Positions 9,840 to 20,760 of a stretch of 51,273 bases of DNA are shown here, piece after piece. Source of the DNA: Acanthaster planci (Eukaryota; Echinodermata; Asteroidea; Valvatida; Acanthasteridae); NCBI RefSeq assembly GCF_001949145.1, contig NW_019091563.1, positions 398,269 to 449,541 of the forward strand, in the 5' to 3' direction. The notes beneath the pieces are model-generated. The model was given only the letters and a program-made list of their open reading frames with translations. It did no database searches and was not told the DNA's origin. The position numbers were made by a program, and so were the translations under genes. The first letter of the stretch is position 1, and each line of letters opens with the position of its first letter.

Positions 9840-10545
9840 TGATGGGCTGTGCATTATTGAAATTCGTGGAAATTATATTAAAAATGTTATGATGACGTCA
9901 TTGGCCACGTCATAACGTATCACTTCCACACTTACCAGTTGACATTTTTATGTAGATTTTGTATCCATGAAGTTTGAATCCAATTAAATGAATAAAAGTG
10001 TACAATTTGATAAACAGAATAAAAATCTCAAGTTACAAAAAGCAACCCATGACATCATTATGACCTCATCTCGGAATTTGTGTCCTGAGACTATTATCTA
10101 GCTACCTGCCAAATTTCATGGCAATCGAACTTTGCCTTATGTGTGTTTTTAAAAAGGTCATTTTTGATGACGTCATCATGACGTCATGCATTTTTGCCTA
10201 ACCATTGCCCAATTTTGAATTTATAATATAGCATAGTGAGATATGGCAAAACACTTCAAAAATTCGAAATTATACATAAAATCTAATCTAATATAATATA
10301 ATTATATATAAAATCGCATTATGACGTAATCATGACGTCATAATGATCATGACGTCATCATGACGTCATAATCTTTTTGTATCGATAACGCATGCTGGTC
10401 TAACAACCTACCAAGTTTAAACCCAATCGGACTTACCGTTCTGTAGATATAGGGCTTTGAAATATGCGACTTTGTGATGACGTCACATGACCCATGATGA
10501 CGTCATCATGACGTAACTGGTCGGGGCATATCTATGCTGTAAGGA
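9840..10545. repeat. CRE-dense decayed repeat
   Basis: Eight perfect TGACGTCA palindromes lie at 9893, 10168, 10179, 10333, 10350, 10361, 10478 and 10498, several separated by only 10-17 bp, with tgacgtaa variants between. The words acccaatcggact and tagatatagggcttt (about 10420-10460) match the inverted 147-bp unit. No ORF of note. Confidence 0.7.
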
Positions 10546-10654
10546 CTATGATTATGCCAACTTTGAATGACCTACGAATAAGTTTAATGGCAAAAGTGGC
10601 GTGTGGAAAACCCATGTACAAAGTCAATAGCTTTTTTGCAAAAAAAGAAGACGA

Positions 10655-10745
10655 AGAAAGAAAAAAATCAGAACAAAAAGAATGCCTTTTCCGCAACTTT
10701 GCGGAAAAGCAAAAAAATCAGAACAAAAAGAATGCCTTTTTCTTC
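10655..10745 (+). repeat. 50-bp-period duplication with perfect hairpin
   Basis: A 30-bp segment starting aaaaaaatcagaac at 10661 is repeated at 10711 (period 50). Between the copies lies cttttccgcaa (10686-10696), a 2-nt spacer and its exact complement (10699-10709), an 11-bp perfect hairpin of the same family as 617-643 and 22475-22497. Overlapping 95-111-codon ORFs here are low-complexity Lys/Phe-rich and are not counted as genes. Confidence 0.65.
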
Positions 10746-10899
10746 CCAAAATTGCGATATATCAAGGAGAGTCTCGTCTGTGCCATCAACATTTCACACA
10801 ACGCAGTCAATCGAGATGAGCTCTGTCCCTGGACCAGTAAAAGAAAATTCAGCGCATCAAAAAGGTACGACAAACCCAAATAAGCAATGAAATATCAAA

Positions 10900-11320
10900 G
10901 AAACAACTAGCAAATCTTACGCGCAGGAGTATTTATGGTATTCAACTTCATCATCTTCTTCAACGTTTCAGTCGTCACGATGGGGTTCTACTCCTCAACC
11001 GACATGTAAAGAAGTGGACTCCCCTGAGAATATAGTGCACCATACCGAAACTGGTATTATAGGCACTCTGAACCCACCATCCCTCGGGAAAAAATACCAG
11101 GCAAGTCAGATCTCCAATGGAAATAATCACACCCACCTCAACTCAAGCTTTTGAGGCAACCACCCCAACACCTTCACCAACCGATTCTCTGGCTATTACT
11201 GAAGGAGCAGAGTCTGACACGGACTCAGTTTCTTGGGAAGAGACGCAAATCAATCCCAAAATATTCAAAAACATAGCCTACCAAAAAAATGCAGGATGAC
11301 TGTCAAATCAAGAAAGTTCT
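10900..11320 (+). pseudogene. Possible remnant of an L1-like ORF1 end
   Basis: The stretch directly precedes the L1-like endonuclease. It reads in alternating frames as Ser/Thr/Pro-rich and acidic sequence, for example a 60-codon ORF (11117-11299) with PTPSPTDSLAITEG and ESDTDSVSWEE. Such composition between the two ORFs is common in L1-like elements, but no zinc knuckle, RRM or coiled coil is visible. The assignment is by position only; it could be unrelated DNA. Confidence 0.25.
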
Positions 11321-11499
11321 TGAAAATAGTTTAGTCCAGGAAAAAGCTAGATGAAACAGCGAGAAAATATCCCGGGGCTTGTCAAACAAGTAAAGCCCCT
11401 TCGCAATAGTTATCTTATCCAAAAGAAGACACAACAGAACTGAAAAACTGATCAAGACACTTGGTCCTGATGATCCTCTTCATTTGTAATCCCTTCTTA

Positions 11500-13300
11500 G
11501 TTTCTTACTTGTCATGGTCCCATCTTTGTTATCTCTGAACACTGGAGGTTGTTCATTTTATGTGGAAAACACCACTATTCGATTGCACAATAAAGACTCA
11601 TGTAATAATCGTTTTTATTTGTCAAGCAACCAATCATTTAAAATCCTATCCTAAAGTTTTGGAATGTATGGCCTAGTTACCCATCTTTCTGTAATGAAGG
11701 CCGTAACCATGGAACTGGCATTACTACTCTTATTCAAGTCAATGATAACATCCATATCCATTCTCATGCTATTATATCGCCTGGTTATGTTAATTGCAGT
11801 CATCTTGAGATTGATAATACAATGTATCATTTATGCAAGTTCTTATTCCTCAACATAAAAATCAAGGTTTGAGTGTTCTTAAAGAGATCCAGCTCCATTG
11901 TAAGCGATTAGAAAATGGAGTTATTATATTCGGTGGAGATTTCAATTGTCTTCATACAATGCCTCTCTTGACAGATTTTGTAACGACATGAAAATGAAAC
12001 GTTCGATTGCCGTTAGTCTCCATAATTTATGCTCTAGTCCCAATCTTTGCGACATCTGGCGAAGAAGTAATCCTGGATCAAAAGTAATCCAAATAAGCCC
12101 GGTCTCATGCCCAAAGCCAGATTGGACCGATTTTATGGTCCCAGCGATACAATTTGTTGTATTTTTCCTTGTCCTTTCTCTGATCATGATGCCATTGCAC
12201 TTAACATTGATTTGTCTCAAACTCAAACTTTAACATTGATTTGTCTCAAACTCAAACTTTAACAACTCGTTACATGAAAATAAAGTTTATGTTGACACTA
12301 TCAAAGAATTTTGAAAACTATGGCAGATGAAGAAATTGAAGTACAGCATTTGTAGTTGGTGGGATGTGGGTAAGTACTTCGTGAAAACAATAACCCAAAT
12401 GTATGCCACAAAAAAATTCTCAATAAGAGAGATCGAAAATTAAAGTTCTTCAAGAAAGCATCAATACAGTGCAATTAATCTTCGCCCGATCTCAAACCAG
12501 AAACTGTTGAGATTCTCATAGAACAACGTGATGCCCTGAATGCGATGTTTAAATACAAAGCCCGTGGGGCTCTTACTAGAGCCCGGTTTTAATAAATAAT
12601 GAGATATATACCTGTTCAACATTTTTTTCATCCTGGAAATTTCAATTTCCACTTCAAAAAACATGAACAAAATTTGTCTTCCTTGTGGTGATATTACTGA
12701 CCCCTCCCCCAAATTAAATACCATGTTCGTAATTTTTACAAAAATCTGTACAGTCAAGCAGATAATGATGACAGTGCTCGAGCTACTGTTTTAGATGGTT
12801 TACCTACCTTGACTCCTCCGATTCCGAAGATTGTGACCGTTCAATCTCAATCGAAGAAGTTGATGTTGCTGTTTAATAGAAACAAAACCCCCGGACTAGG
12901 TGGTCTTTCTTTTGGGTTTTATCCATTTATTTTCTGGCCAATTCTTAGGGACGATCTTTTTATAGTTTCTGAAGCTCCCATTCACCAAAATCTCCTGTTG
13001 CAAAGCTGTAATTGGCTACTTCCTAAAGAGGGGGCTCTTTTAGATGTCTCTAACTGGCTCCCCGTTTCTCTACTTAATGTTGGTTAAAAAATAATAAATA
13101 AAAAAAATAAAAATAATATTCCTTTAGCTGTCTTAAATCTACATCAGAAAAAAGCCTTTGATAAAATGGAACATGCCTACCTTTTCAGAACAGTGGAAGC
13201 TATGGGCTTTGGTAATCAATTTATTTCTTATATTAAAGGGCAGATGAAGGTAACTGATTCTACAGCTTTCTCTTCTGTGAACATTACCCTTTTTGCATCT
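11500..13300 (+). pseudogene. L1/Tx1-like LINE ORF2 remnant: endonuclease to mid-RT
   Basis: Read with several frame changes, this is a non-LTR retrotransposon ORF2. An SLNTGG start (about 11535) resembles the beginning of the APE-type endonuclease. VIIFGGDFNC has its GDFN box at 11935-11946. LCDIWRRSNPGS follows near 12050, and the SDHDA box is at 12179-12193. After a linker ending ARGALTRARF (about 12555-12590) the reverse transcriptase begins: NKTPGLGG (about 12880), WLPVSLLN near 13055, KAFDKMEHAYLF near 13150 and GFGNQFISYIK near 13210. It breaks off before the RGxRQG and YADD boxes. Stops, a 29-bp internal duplication and frameshifts make it inactive. Downstream it abuts a MITE-like element. 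Clade L1/Tx1 is inferred from motif wording. Confidence 0.85.
12203..12260 (+). repeat. 29-bp tandem duplication inside LINE remnant
   Basis: The segment starting aacattgatttgtctc at 12203 is repeated exactly at 12232. It falls just after the endonuclease SDH box and changes the reading frame (29 is not a multiple of 3). Confidence 0.9.
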
Positions 13301-13307
13301 GAACATA

Positions 13308-13570
13308 CACTCTAAAAAGGATCAGTCAAATCTGACTAGAATTCAGTAAAATTTGACTGGCTCTTCAGGGTCAGCTGGGTGCAACTGGAAATTAGTCAAT
13401 CTGACTAGATTTTTTCAGTCAGTTCATTGATGTTTCCAAAGGCATCGAATAGGAATCTTGTCAGAAAGCATGATTTGCCAACGTCAGCGTAGGTGTTTGA
13501 CTGAATCCGTAGTCAATTTTGAACAACTAGGAAAATCGGTCAATGTTTTGAGTAGGTTGATTTAAGAGTG
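13308..13570. mobile_element. MITE-like element with TA flanks
   Basis: The 263-bp segment begins CACTCTAAAAA and ends TTTAAGAGTG, so the termini are short inverted repeats, and TA lies on both sides (13306-13307, 13571-13572). Inside are several gtcaaatctgact / agtcaatctgact words in both orientations. TA target duplication and non-coding content suggest a Tc1/mariner-type non-autonomous element. It lies where the LINE remnant stops being recognisable. Confidence 0.6.
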
Positions 13571-13572
13571 TA

Positions 13573-16500
13573 GGCGTATCAGCATATGTCAATTCAAACA
13601 TTTTCTCTTTCAATGTTCACACACACGAAGACAACACCAGCATGTGACATATTGAGGGATCTAGGAAAATTGTTTTCTACGAAGAACTGTAAATGCCGAT
13701 CTCTGCGCTTTTGTCATATATATTTGTAAACAGTTTTCTAATATGGACGAAATCTTGTTATTTTTTCCCAAGTAAGTGCTTCCTTACTAAATAAAATAAA
13801 AATCCGTTTAATTGTAATTAATTTATTCAAAATAGCAATCAGCGCGTGGATCAAGCCTAAAGCATGTCGAAATATATTTCATTTGGAAGCTGTAAAGGTT
13901 TGTTGTGGTTTTTAATCAGTATGCTCTAAATAAATACTTAAAAAAATTTCCAATGCCCTGTACTGAATTGTTTGATGATGAGCCATTTTAAATATGAACA
14001 AATTGTGTCATTAACAAAGTTATCAAAGTCGACATTTAGCATGGTCCGGTAGGCGGTAGTAGGTAGACATAAAAAATTCGTAATTTTCACGTAATCCTTC
14101 GCATGCGGGTGGAGACACACAAATGCACTGCTGTGCAATTAAGGTTGTCGCATTTGGATGACCTCAAAAGAGTATAGGAGAAAATGCTATACAACTGCAC
14201 CAGCAGATATGTTGACAAATCCTTATGTGGACATGTATAACCGTTGTCTTACTTCAGATGAGGCAAGTACAAACTGCCATCGATCGGGATGAGAAGGATA
14301 CATCAGGGGAAATGGCTCTTATTGTACTGTCTAAAATGTCCTTCAGCGACCAGAAATAAACCCGTGCAACTACTGGCATTATTGCAAAAAAATCATTGGC
14401 TAATAAACCGTACGCTTCATTTCGAAGCACGCAATCCGGTCGCGGCGATACGAAGAGGTTTGTGGTCTTTGTGATTGTCAGTAATATTGGAAACAATGGG
14501 GTTAAACAAAACGTTAGAGGGTTTGCAACATGGGCCTCTTGTGAGCGTCAAAGATCTATTTTAGACTGTGCACACACTAAAAAAGGCTAAATGTTTCATA
14601 TTTGGCTCACACGGTGAAATCAAGTCTTGAATTACCGATGCTTAAAATCTAAAAGTTGCGCATTCAACTACAATGTACATGTATGTCTAAACAAGCGACT
14701 TGTTTTCTATCAAACCACCAAAGCAACTAGAAATTTCTCAGAGTCAATTTTTACAATTTTCTTTTGTTTTGTGGCCTTTTATCCTTCCTTTTCTTCAAAG
14801 AACGTTTGATGATCAGGGCAATGTAACTATATATTTGGTGCAGCAAGTTCTGCTCCGATTTCTCCAAACACATAACAATAGGAAGTGGATCTTTCACATA
14901 TCGTTATATCATTCCAGTTGCTCAAGCAACTGGAATGATGTTGAAAATAAAGAAAGGGAAATGTTTAATACCACACCCCTTGGTAATAATAAAGTGACTC
15001 TTGCTCTGAGAGCTTTCAAAACGACGAAGAACGGTCTGAATGAAGTCAAAACTGAAGGGAAATATATCGCTTGCATTAAATTGTGACCATGCCATTTGCG
15101 GAAATCAGTTGGAGTTCCCCATTAATACTTTGGTGGTTGCAATAAAGTAGACACTGGAACAACAGTGGCAAACTAGCTAACAAGAGCAGACAACAGACGG
15201 CTCTTGGATCTATTTTCCAGTGTTAAAGAAAGGGCTCCTTATCATTGGACAAAAACTAGTTCATCAAAATGAAAAGATGTGGTACGAGGAAAGATCGCTT
15301 TTCAGCCGTGTCCGGTTTGCGAGTAGACAAGCGGAGCCAGCGAGACACCATGTTTACTGGCTAAGAGCAAAGCGGTAGGAGAGGTTGCACGCACAGCCGA
15401 GAAAAGTCGTTCAATTTCCCTTTTTACTATGGCTTAACCAGGTTGTATGCAATATTGCTTCAAGGTTACTCTGCCCCGTCTCCGGTACCCGGCGAAGGAC
15501 AACCAGCGCGCGTGTGTGTGTGTGTTTTTTTTATTGGGGTTCACCCATTGTATTTTATCAGGGAGCGATTTATGAGGGAGAATAAACGGTGTTTTTCTTA
15601 CTGGAGAATTTTTACCACACCATACGAAACGGTCATTAGTCTTTCTTTTTAATTTCAAGCACAGGGATGCAATTAAATAAGACTTTGGGTGGTTCGTCAT
15701 TAGCGTTCTAAGTTGACAACAAACAAGCGCATGAAACAGCAAGTTTGGTAATTTCCGCTGATTTCCTGCTATATTATTGATGTCTTTCTTTGTTGGTATC
15801 CGGTTAAAATCAGCGTGTGGCAATGAGAGATGGTCTTTATCCACCCTGAGTAGAAGCACCCTCTCACCGGCAAAGAAAAACAGGCTGGCGGGAAAATTCA
15901 TAGACGTAGAATGTAATATTAGACAGGAGATTATATGAGGAACGCGCTCAGACGCGTTAATTCACTCTGCAGTAACGGTGGGTCATTTTATGGTCCGTCA
16001 TAAACGCGTAAAAAGTCACGTGCTTTGAACATGCGCGCATATCTACGCGGTTTAGTGCCACTTCCCCATTAGTTACAAAATGTTTCCTCTGTAGTGCTAT
16101 ACAGGCCAATGGGGGACATCCATGGCGGCACAAACTTTTGTATGTATTCTTAAATCTTAGCAGATACGCGTGCAGTTTTCAACTGCAACATTCGAAATTA
16201 GACTGTCTTGTACAATCTGAAACTGTTTTGTTCACAGTAGAGAACAGCAGTTAAAATGGTGTGATCCAGCCTCAAAATAGAGTTCATCGAAAGAGGCAAC
16301 CAAATATCCAGTTGAATAAAGAGAACATTCCAGTGCATGCATTATCCGAGACGCATTGCAAGTAGTCCTGCTGTTTCTCACTCGGGGATTAAAACCTCGT
16401 TAAATCCCTTGAAAAATGGGAAGAACACATATCCCATCCAAAGGTTAACAGTGAGACAACGAAACACCTTTCAGGCAGAGTTGCGCTTCTCGTATTTCGC

Positions 16501-17170
16501 CATGGTCTGCTTTAGTCTTCCTCCTGTACGACTGGCTCCCAGACGATGGAAGGCGGTTCAAACCTACGAATCACATAATTACTTGAATATACAAACTTTT
16601 CTTGCTGGCAAAACTTATTTTTAATTTGTTGAGAATGATGCTCGGTCAGGCATAACAGACCACTCAACCCTTTGGTGTTTTCAATGAGGTATACATCCTA
16701 AAGAATTGACATTTAAGCTTTAGCTTTTGAATTTGAAAAATATTCACATCGCAACAGGCAATCGGTTACTCATCGGCATATTAAGCCGGACCTACACGTC
16801 TTTATAGGCAGTTAAAGGTTTCGTGGGAGTTTCTTCCCAAGATATAATTGATAAATTGCTTTTATTTTGAGTTTTTTTTTCTCACTTATTTTGCCGATAG
16901 ATACTTTTACAAAATTTATTATGCAGTGCAATCGCACCAGTAGGATGAAATGTGCTTTTCTTCAGTATCTGCGTCCGTTGCATGGTTTTTGTACAATGAT
17001 GCAAACTATAACCTTGCAGTTTTCTCACTGCTGGTTTTCGGGACTTTTTCACGTGCGCTGCCATTGCACCAGATCCGACTACCCACTGCTGTTAATAAGC
17101 GAGATGCGCACAGCAAAATACAATGTCACATAATGCCCAGATGTTATGTCACATAACGAGGCTGCAAGCT
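13573..17170. other. Unassigned stretch with a few structural landmarks
   Basis: No protein family was recognised. ORFs at 14700-15086 (plus, 128 codons) and 15434-15901 (minus, 155 codons) lack motifs. A short (GT)n run lies near 15513-15523. From 15945 to 16060 CpG words cluster (acgcgttaat, gtcacgtgct, catgcgcgcat), which could be a promoter-like patch with an E-box and an NRF1-like site. No TATA box or gene follows convincingly. Confidence 0.4.
14908..14939. repeat. Perfect 15-bp inverted repeat, 2-nt spacer
   Basis: Arms atcattccagttgct (14908-14922) and agcaactggaatgat (14925-14939) are exactly complementary with spacer ca. It sits inside the 128-codon ORF 14700-15086, where it would interrupt any normal protein pattern. 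It could be a cruciform site or a fold-back remnant. Confidence 0.8.
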
Positions 17171-17179
17171 AATTATAGG

Positions 17180-19330
17180 TAGATTTTATTTAAAGAAAGA
17201 CTTTTTGACTTTTCCAGCTAACCTTTATTCCAGAATACAGACAAAAATTAAATATACAATAAATTTAACTGGAAAAGAAATATTACTAGGAGTATAATAA
17301 AATTCTAATAAACATAACACTTGTTAACTCACATAAATAAATTATTTCCATCTGTGTTGTTTTTGTCCCCGGCAAGGGACAACATTTAAAGTCAAGATCA
17401 GAATAATGTTACTATACCTTACATCTTAAGACAGAAGACATTTAATGTGGTTCAGGTGTAAATGAAAACTAAAATTGCTACGTGAGTACATCATCGGTGA
17501 GAAAAAATAGTATTGCTGTAATTCCATTTTTGGAGAAAAGTTTGTAAGTTGTTTTGAGACTGATAATAGTGAAACAAGATAAGAATTTTGCATTTGATGC
17601 AAAATTTCCATACAGTGAGAGGGTCGCTGATAGACTCTGGCAAATACAAAAATAAATTGCGGCTTTCAAACTCATAGTAAGAAAATTGCAAATGCAGACA
17701 GCAGATTTTGATGGACTCTTGGCATATGGAAGTAACGACCAGTAGATATCGAAGTCGAGGGTGACATCCGAAATAATTCTATGAAGAAGAGAGTACAGAA
17801 GATAAAGAGCTGGTCGGATGGCAGGGAATTCAATGAAGAGGTGGAGAGTTTCCCCTTTTGACCGCACCAAGCACACATCGGTGAAACATCTGATTTAAAA
17901 TGATGAAGAACCATCAGGCTGGGGAGAATATTATGGAGTAACCAGAAGGGAATGTTGCCCCTTCTTTTGAAGATGGGTAAATCCACGATATTATTTGGCC
18001 AGTGGGGATGACACCTCTGGCGTGCCAGTACGCGAGTGTCTTGTTTTCCAAGAAGTTAACTCGTAGAGTTAGTGATGATGTAGTCGGCATCATTTGGATC
18101 TCTGGATGGAGTAATGGAGTGTTGCTGGAGTCCTGAGGGTCACAGGTTGAGAGACGACATCCCATTGAATAGAACAAATCAGGAAACGCTCGGGCAAGAA
18201 TTTATTGTAAGTTTGTTGGTTCCGTTTGAAGAATTCTCACTGAAGCGCGTTTTAGAAGATGTTGTGCAGAGAGCCATTCACCAGACAACTGTTCGAAGGT
18301 GTCACCTACAAGTTTGTTCCACATGCCAAGATTCGAGATGAAAAGAGAGTCTGTTCACCTGGGGTAAACTCATTTAAATTAATAGTATATAAGGGTACCT
18401 TTTTAACAAACTGTATGCAGTTGGGCTGTGTAACAATACAAGCTAGTTTTCATCCAAGCTCGTAGGTTGAGAAATTGGAAATAAAAGGTAATCTGCGATA
18501 TTGACGGAAATATTGTGTCATTAATTGAAACGAATGATGGGGGGGGATTTTGGAGAAACTTTTGTAGAACGGAAAAACGGAAGGTAAGTATACAAGCTTG
18601 AAGACACATACGTCCCAATTCCCCTTTCTGAGGGTTTTGGTATAGAAACTTTTTTCAGCCAGTGTCTTCCCCCTGACCAAAAGAAAATGATAAGTTGATC
18701 TTGAAGTTCGGTAAGAATGTGGTCAGGAGGTGAAAAAACAGAAAGAATGTGAAAAAGTGGAGAGGTGGCCAACTGATTTGCTATGAGAACATTGCTCTTG
18801 TAAGATAGGGATTTAGAGAGGCCTCTCCATCAGGCCAATACTTTTGTGAATTTTTCACGGCATACTTGTCAATTAAGCTGGAAATAATTATTAGAGTTTC
18901 CAATGTACAAACCAAGAAATTTCAGACCTGGACTGTTCCAATTAACATCAAGAGGGTGATCTGTTCTGGTAATTCAGGAGCCTGCCCAAAGTCCCTGCAA
19001 TTTATGATAATCAAGGAGGCTCTACTGTACAATCGATAAGTTTCTTCTACGTCACAAAATCCACTAGTTTTACTAACAAAAAAGAGACATCATTGGCATT
19101 AACAGAACTTTAATTCTAACTTTAGTCTCTGGTAAAGTAAACATTTGTTCTGTAACTTACCGTACTTCTAAGGGTATGAAGAAGGGGTTCAATTGCAATA
19201 GTGTACAATAAACCACAAAACGGACAGCCCTGTCGGATTCCTTTCAAAGGGAAAAGGGCATGTAAGTGAACTGTAAATTTTCAAGAGACTTGGAGAATGA
19301 TTATACATAAGTTTAAAATGAGTTCTTTCG
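17180..19330 (-). pseudogene. L1/Tx1-like LINE ORF2 3' half and 3' UTR
   Basis: On the minus strand the RT resumes at KGIRQGCPFCGLLYTIAIEP (about 19255 down to 19195). The catalytic box, expected YADD, reads NAND (19090-19101). Then come GLKFLGLYIGN (about 18920) and FFWSGGRHWLKKVSIPKP (about 18690-18640), the usual post-RT region. The C-terminal part has a cysteine-rich stretch around SPMCAWCGQKG, or in another frame KGETLHLFIEFP (about 17850). Beyond the last coding similarity (about 17470) is an AT-rich 3' UTR with ggaataaag near 17230 as a likely polyadenylation signal. Multiple stops and frame changes and the lost aspartate make it dead. It faces the plus-strand LINE at 11.5-13.3 kb and supplies roughly the part that copy lacks, but orientation and distance argue for separate insertions. 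Confidence 0.85.
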
Positions 19331-19353
19331 TAAATTTCATCTCCGGCTGAAAT

Positions 19354-20046
19354 TCACAGAGAGATGAACAAAGTGGTGAATAAAAAGACCGCACAGTGGA
19401 CTCTTGGAATCAATGCAACTGATAGCATGACTCTGTGTCGATCCAAAAATAAACCACAATGTATGTGGCTGTAAGTTTGTCCATATGAAAAAACAAAATT
19501 GTCAAAGATCCACCTATTTCGAGTTATGCTGTGACTGTTTCCTTTTCCTGTGCACGCCTTGATCCTTGAAGTGTTTCTTAAATGACAAACCCTCCTTGAA
19601 GTTCTTGTTAAAAGCACTATTCTCCTTTTCCTGTGCACGCCTTGATCCTTAAAGTGTTTCTTAAATGACAAACCCTCCTTGAAGTTCTTGTTAAAAGCAC
19701 TATTCTCTTCTGTGTTGCCCTTTGTTGGTCTTATCCCGTCATTTATAGACTCGATCAAGGCGTTTTTGGGCGATGATTTTGACAACCCCGACCGACAGCC
19801 CTGCTGTACGTGCGTGGCGGAAACACTGCACGGTGTGTTGCGCAATACCCTTCGCTGCAGCAGATTTGCTTTTATTAATACATATGGGTTGTTATGCTTT
19901 GCGAGTGACAGTGAAGCTGTTGCGCCACTCTCAGCTCCCTTACGTGCGTGCATAGACTTGGAGATTTTCTCCTCCAGGTCTATGGTGCGTGCCTTATCCT
20001 GGTTCGTAACCTGACGCCTTGACGTTTCTGTACCGTGGCAGCACAA
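19354..20046 (-). CDS. Unassigned 230-codon ORF spanning an 83-bp duplication
   Basis: This is the longest ORF in the first 45 kb, starting at 20046 on the minus strand. Residues 1-125 are of balanced composition with acidic/basic alternation (RTIDLEEKISKSMHARKGAE), and the underlying DNA is richer in CpG than its surroundings. I recognise no domain, signal peptide or membrane segment there. The second half reads through two copies of an 83-bp duplication in different frames (ENSAFNKNFKEGLSFKKHFK, then VLLTRTSRRVCHLRNTSRIK), so at least one copy cannot be ancestral coding sequence. The last 30 residues are hydrophobic. It might hold a 5' exon of a host gene transcribed leftward, since palindromes and CCAAT-like words lie upstream at 20.4-20.7 kb, but no splice structure is provable. 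Confidence 0.25.
   Translation of the reverse strand: MCCHGTETSRRQVTNQDKARTIDLEEKISKSMHARKGAESGATASLSLAKHNNPYVLIKANLLQRRVLRNTPCSVSATHVQQGCRSGLSKSSPKNALIESINDGIRPTKGNTEENSAFNKNFKEGLSFKKHFKDQGVHRKRRIVLLTRTSRRVCHLRNTSRIKACTGKGNSHSITRNRWIFDNFVFSYGQTYSHIHCGLFLDRHRVMLSVALIPRVHCAVFLFTTLFISL
19541..19706. repeat. 83-bp tandem duplication
   Basis: The segment starting ccttttcctgtgcacgcc at 19541 repeats at 19624. The copies differ at only one or two positions (for example ccttg/cctta before aagtgtttc), so the duplication looks recent compared with the surrounding repeats. Confidence 0.9.
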
Positions 20047-20209
20047 CTCATTACGCTAACGAAGGACGCGCCCCTAGCGAGAAATGAATGGTATTGGTAC
20101 ACCTATTAGGTGGAAGTGTTTCAAAATGTCACATCAGCAGCGTTGAGGGCTCCAAGAAGTTGTCATAATTTGACAACATTAGTCGGTTCATAGAAAGATC
20201 CTAGAAAAA

Positions 20210-20760
20210 GTCCATTAATCGTACGTACATGTACAAGTATGTACTCATACCTTGTGTTCACATACTGTACATGTACATGTACTAGATTGTACTAATGCAA
20301 GCTATAGGTAGCTGGTAACCGTGCATCGCGTACCCGCTCGTGTCTGCTTGATCGTGATTATTGTGTGGGGATGTTTTTTCAGTACTGCGTCTCATGTGTA
20401 ATCAAAGAAGCTCATGATTGGTCCCCCAAAATGAATAATTAATATTTTGGGGGGAGGACGATTTATGTGATTGGCTCTAGAATAGCATTGAACTATTCAT
20501 GATGGCATAACCGAATATCGCTGAGTCCCCCCCAAAAAAAAATTAAACCCGGAAGATACAGACGCTACAAGGCGGTTTTTCGACTCGACATCATGATGCA
20601 GACACCTGACGCACGTAGGCCTAGGCCTACGTTGAGACCAACCTTGAGATCTACCTTGTGTGTAAATGTAAACTGCACGTGTAATGTCACTCCGTTACCG
20701 CCTTTCGTTACCGTGGATAGCGCCAATTGTTGAACTGGTAATAGATTGTAGGTAATTTTG
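20210..20760. promoter_or_regulatory. Palindrome-rich patch, possible promoter region
   Basis: TACATGTAC words cluster at 20223-20285. tcccccaaaat and attttgggggga (about 20421-20456) form an inverted repeat around an AT-rich loop. gattggt (20417) and gattggc (20469) are CCAAT-type boxes on the minus strand. A perfect 20-bp palindrome ACGTAGGCCTAGGCCTACGT occupies 20613-20632. Position upstream of the minus-strand ORF ending at 20046 would fit a promoter, but no TATA box or start site is evident. Confidence 0.25.

Noticed and set aside
15434-15901. 155-codon minus-strand ORF
   Set aside because: No motif, starts and ends in low-complexity DNA (a GT run and homopolymer T), and no supporting signals.
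11500-19330. 11.5-13.3 kb and 17.2-19.3 kb LINE parts as one twin-primed insertion
   Set aside because: The two parts face each other with 3' ends converging and 3.9 kb between. Twin priming gives the opposite order, start-to-start at the junction. The parts also seem to overlap slightly in the RT.
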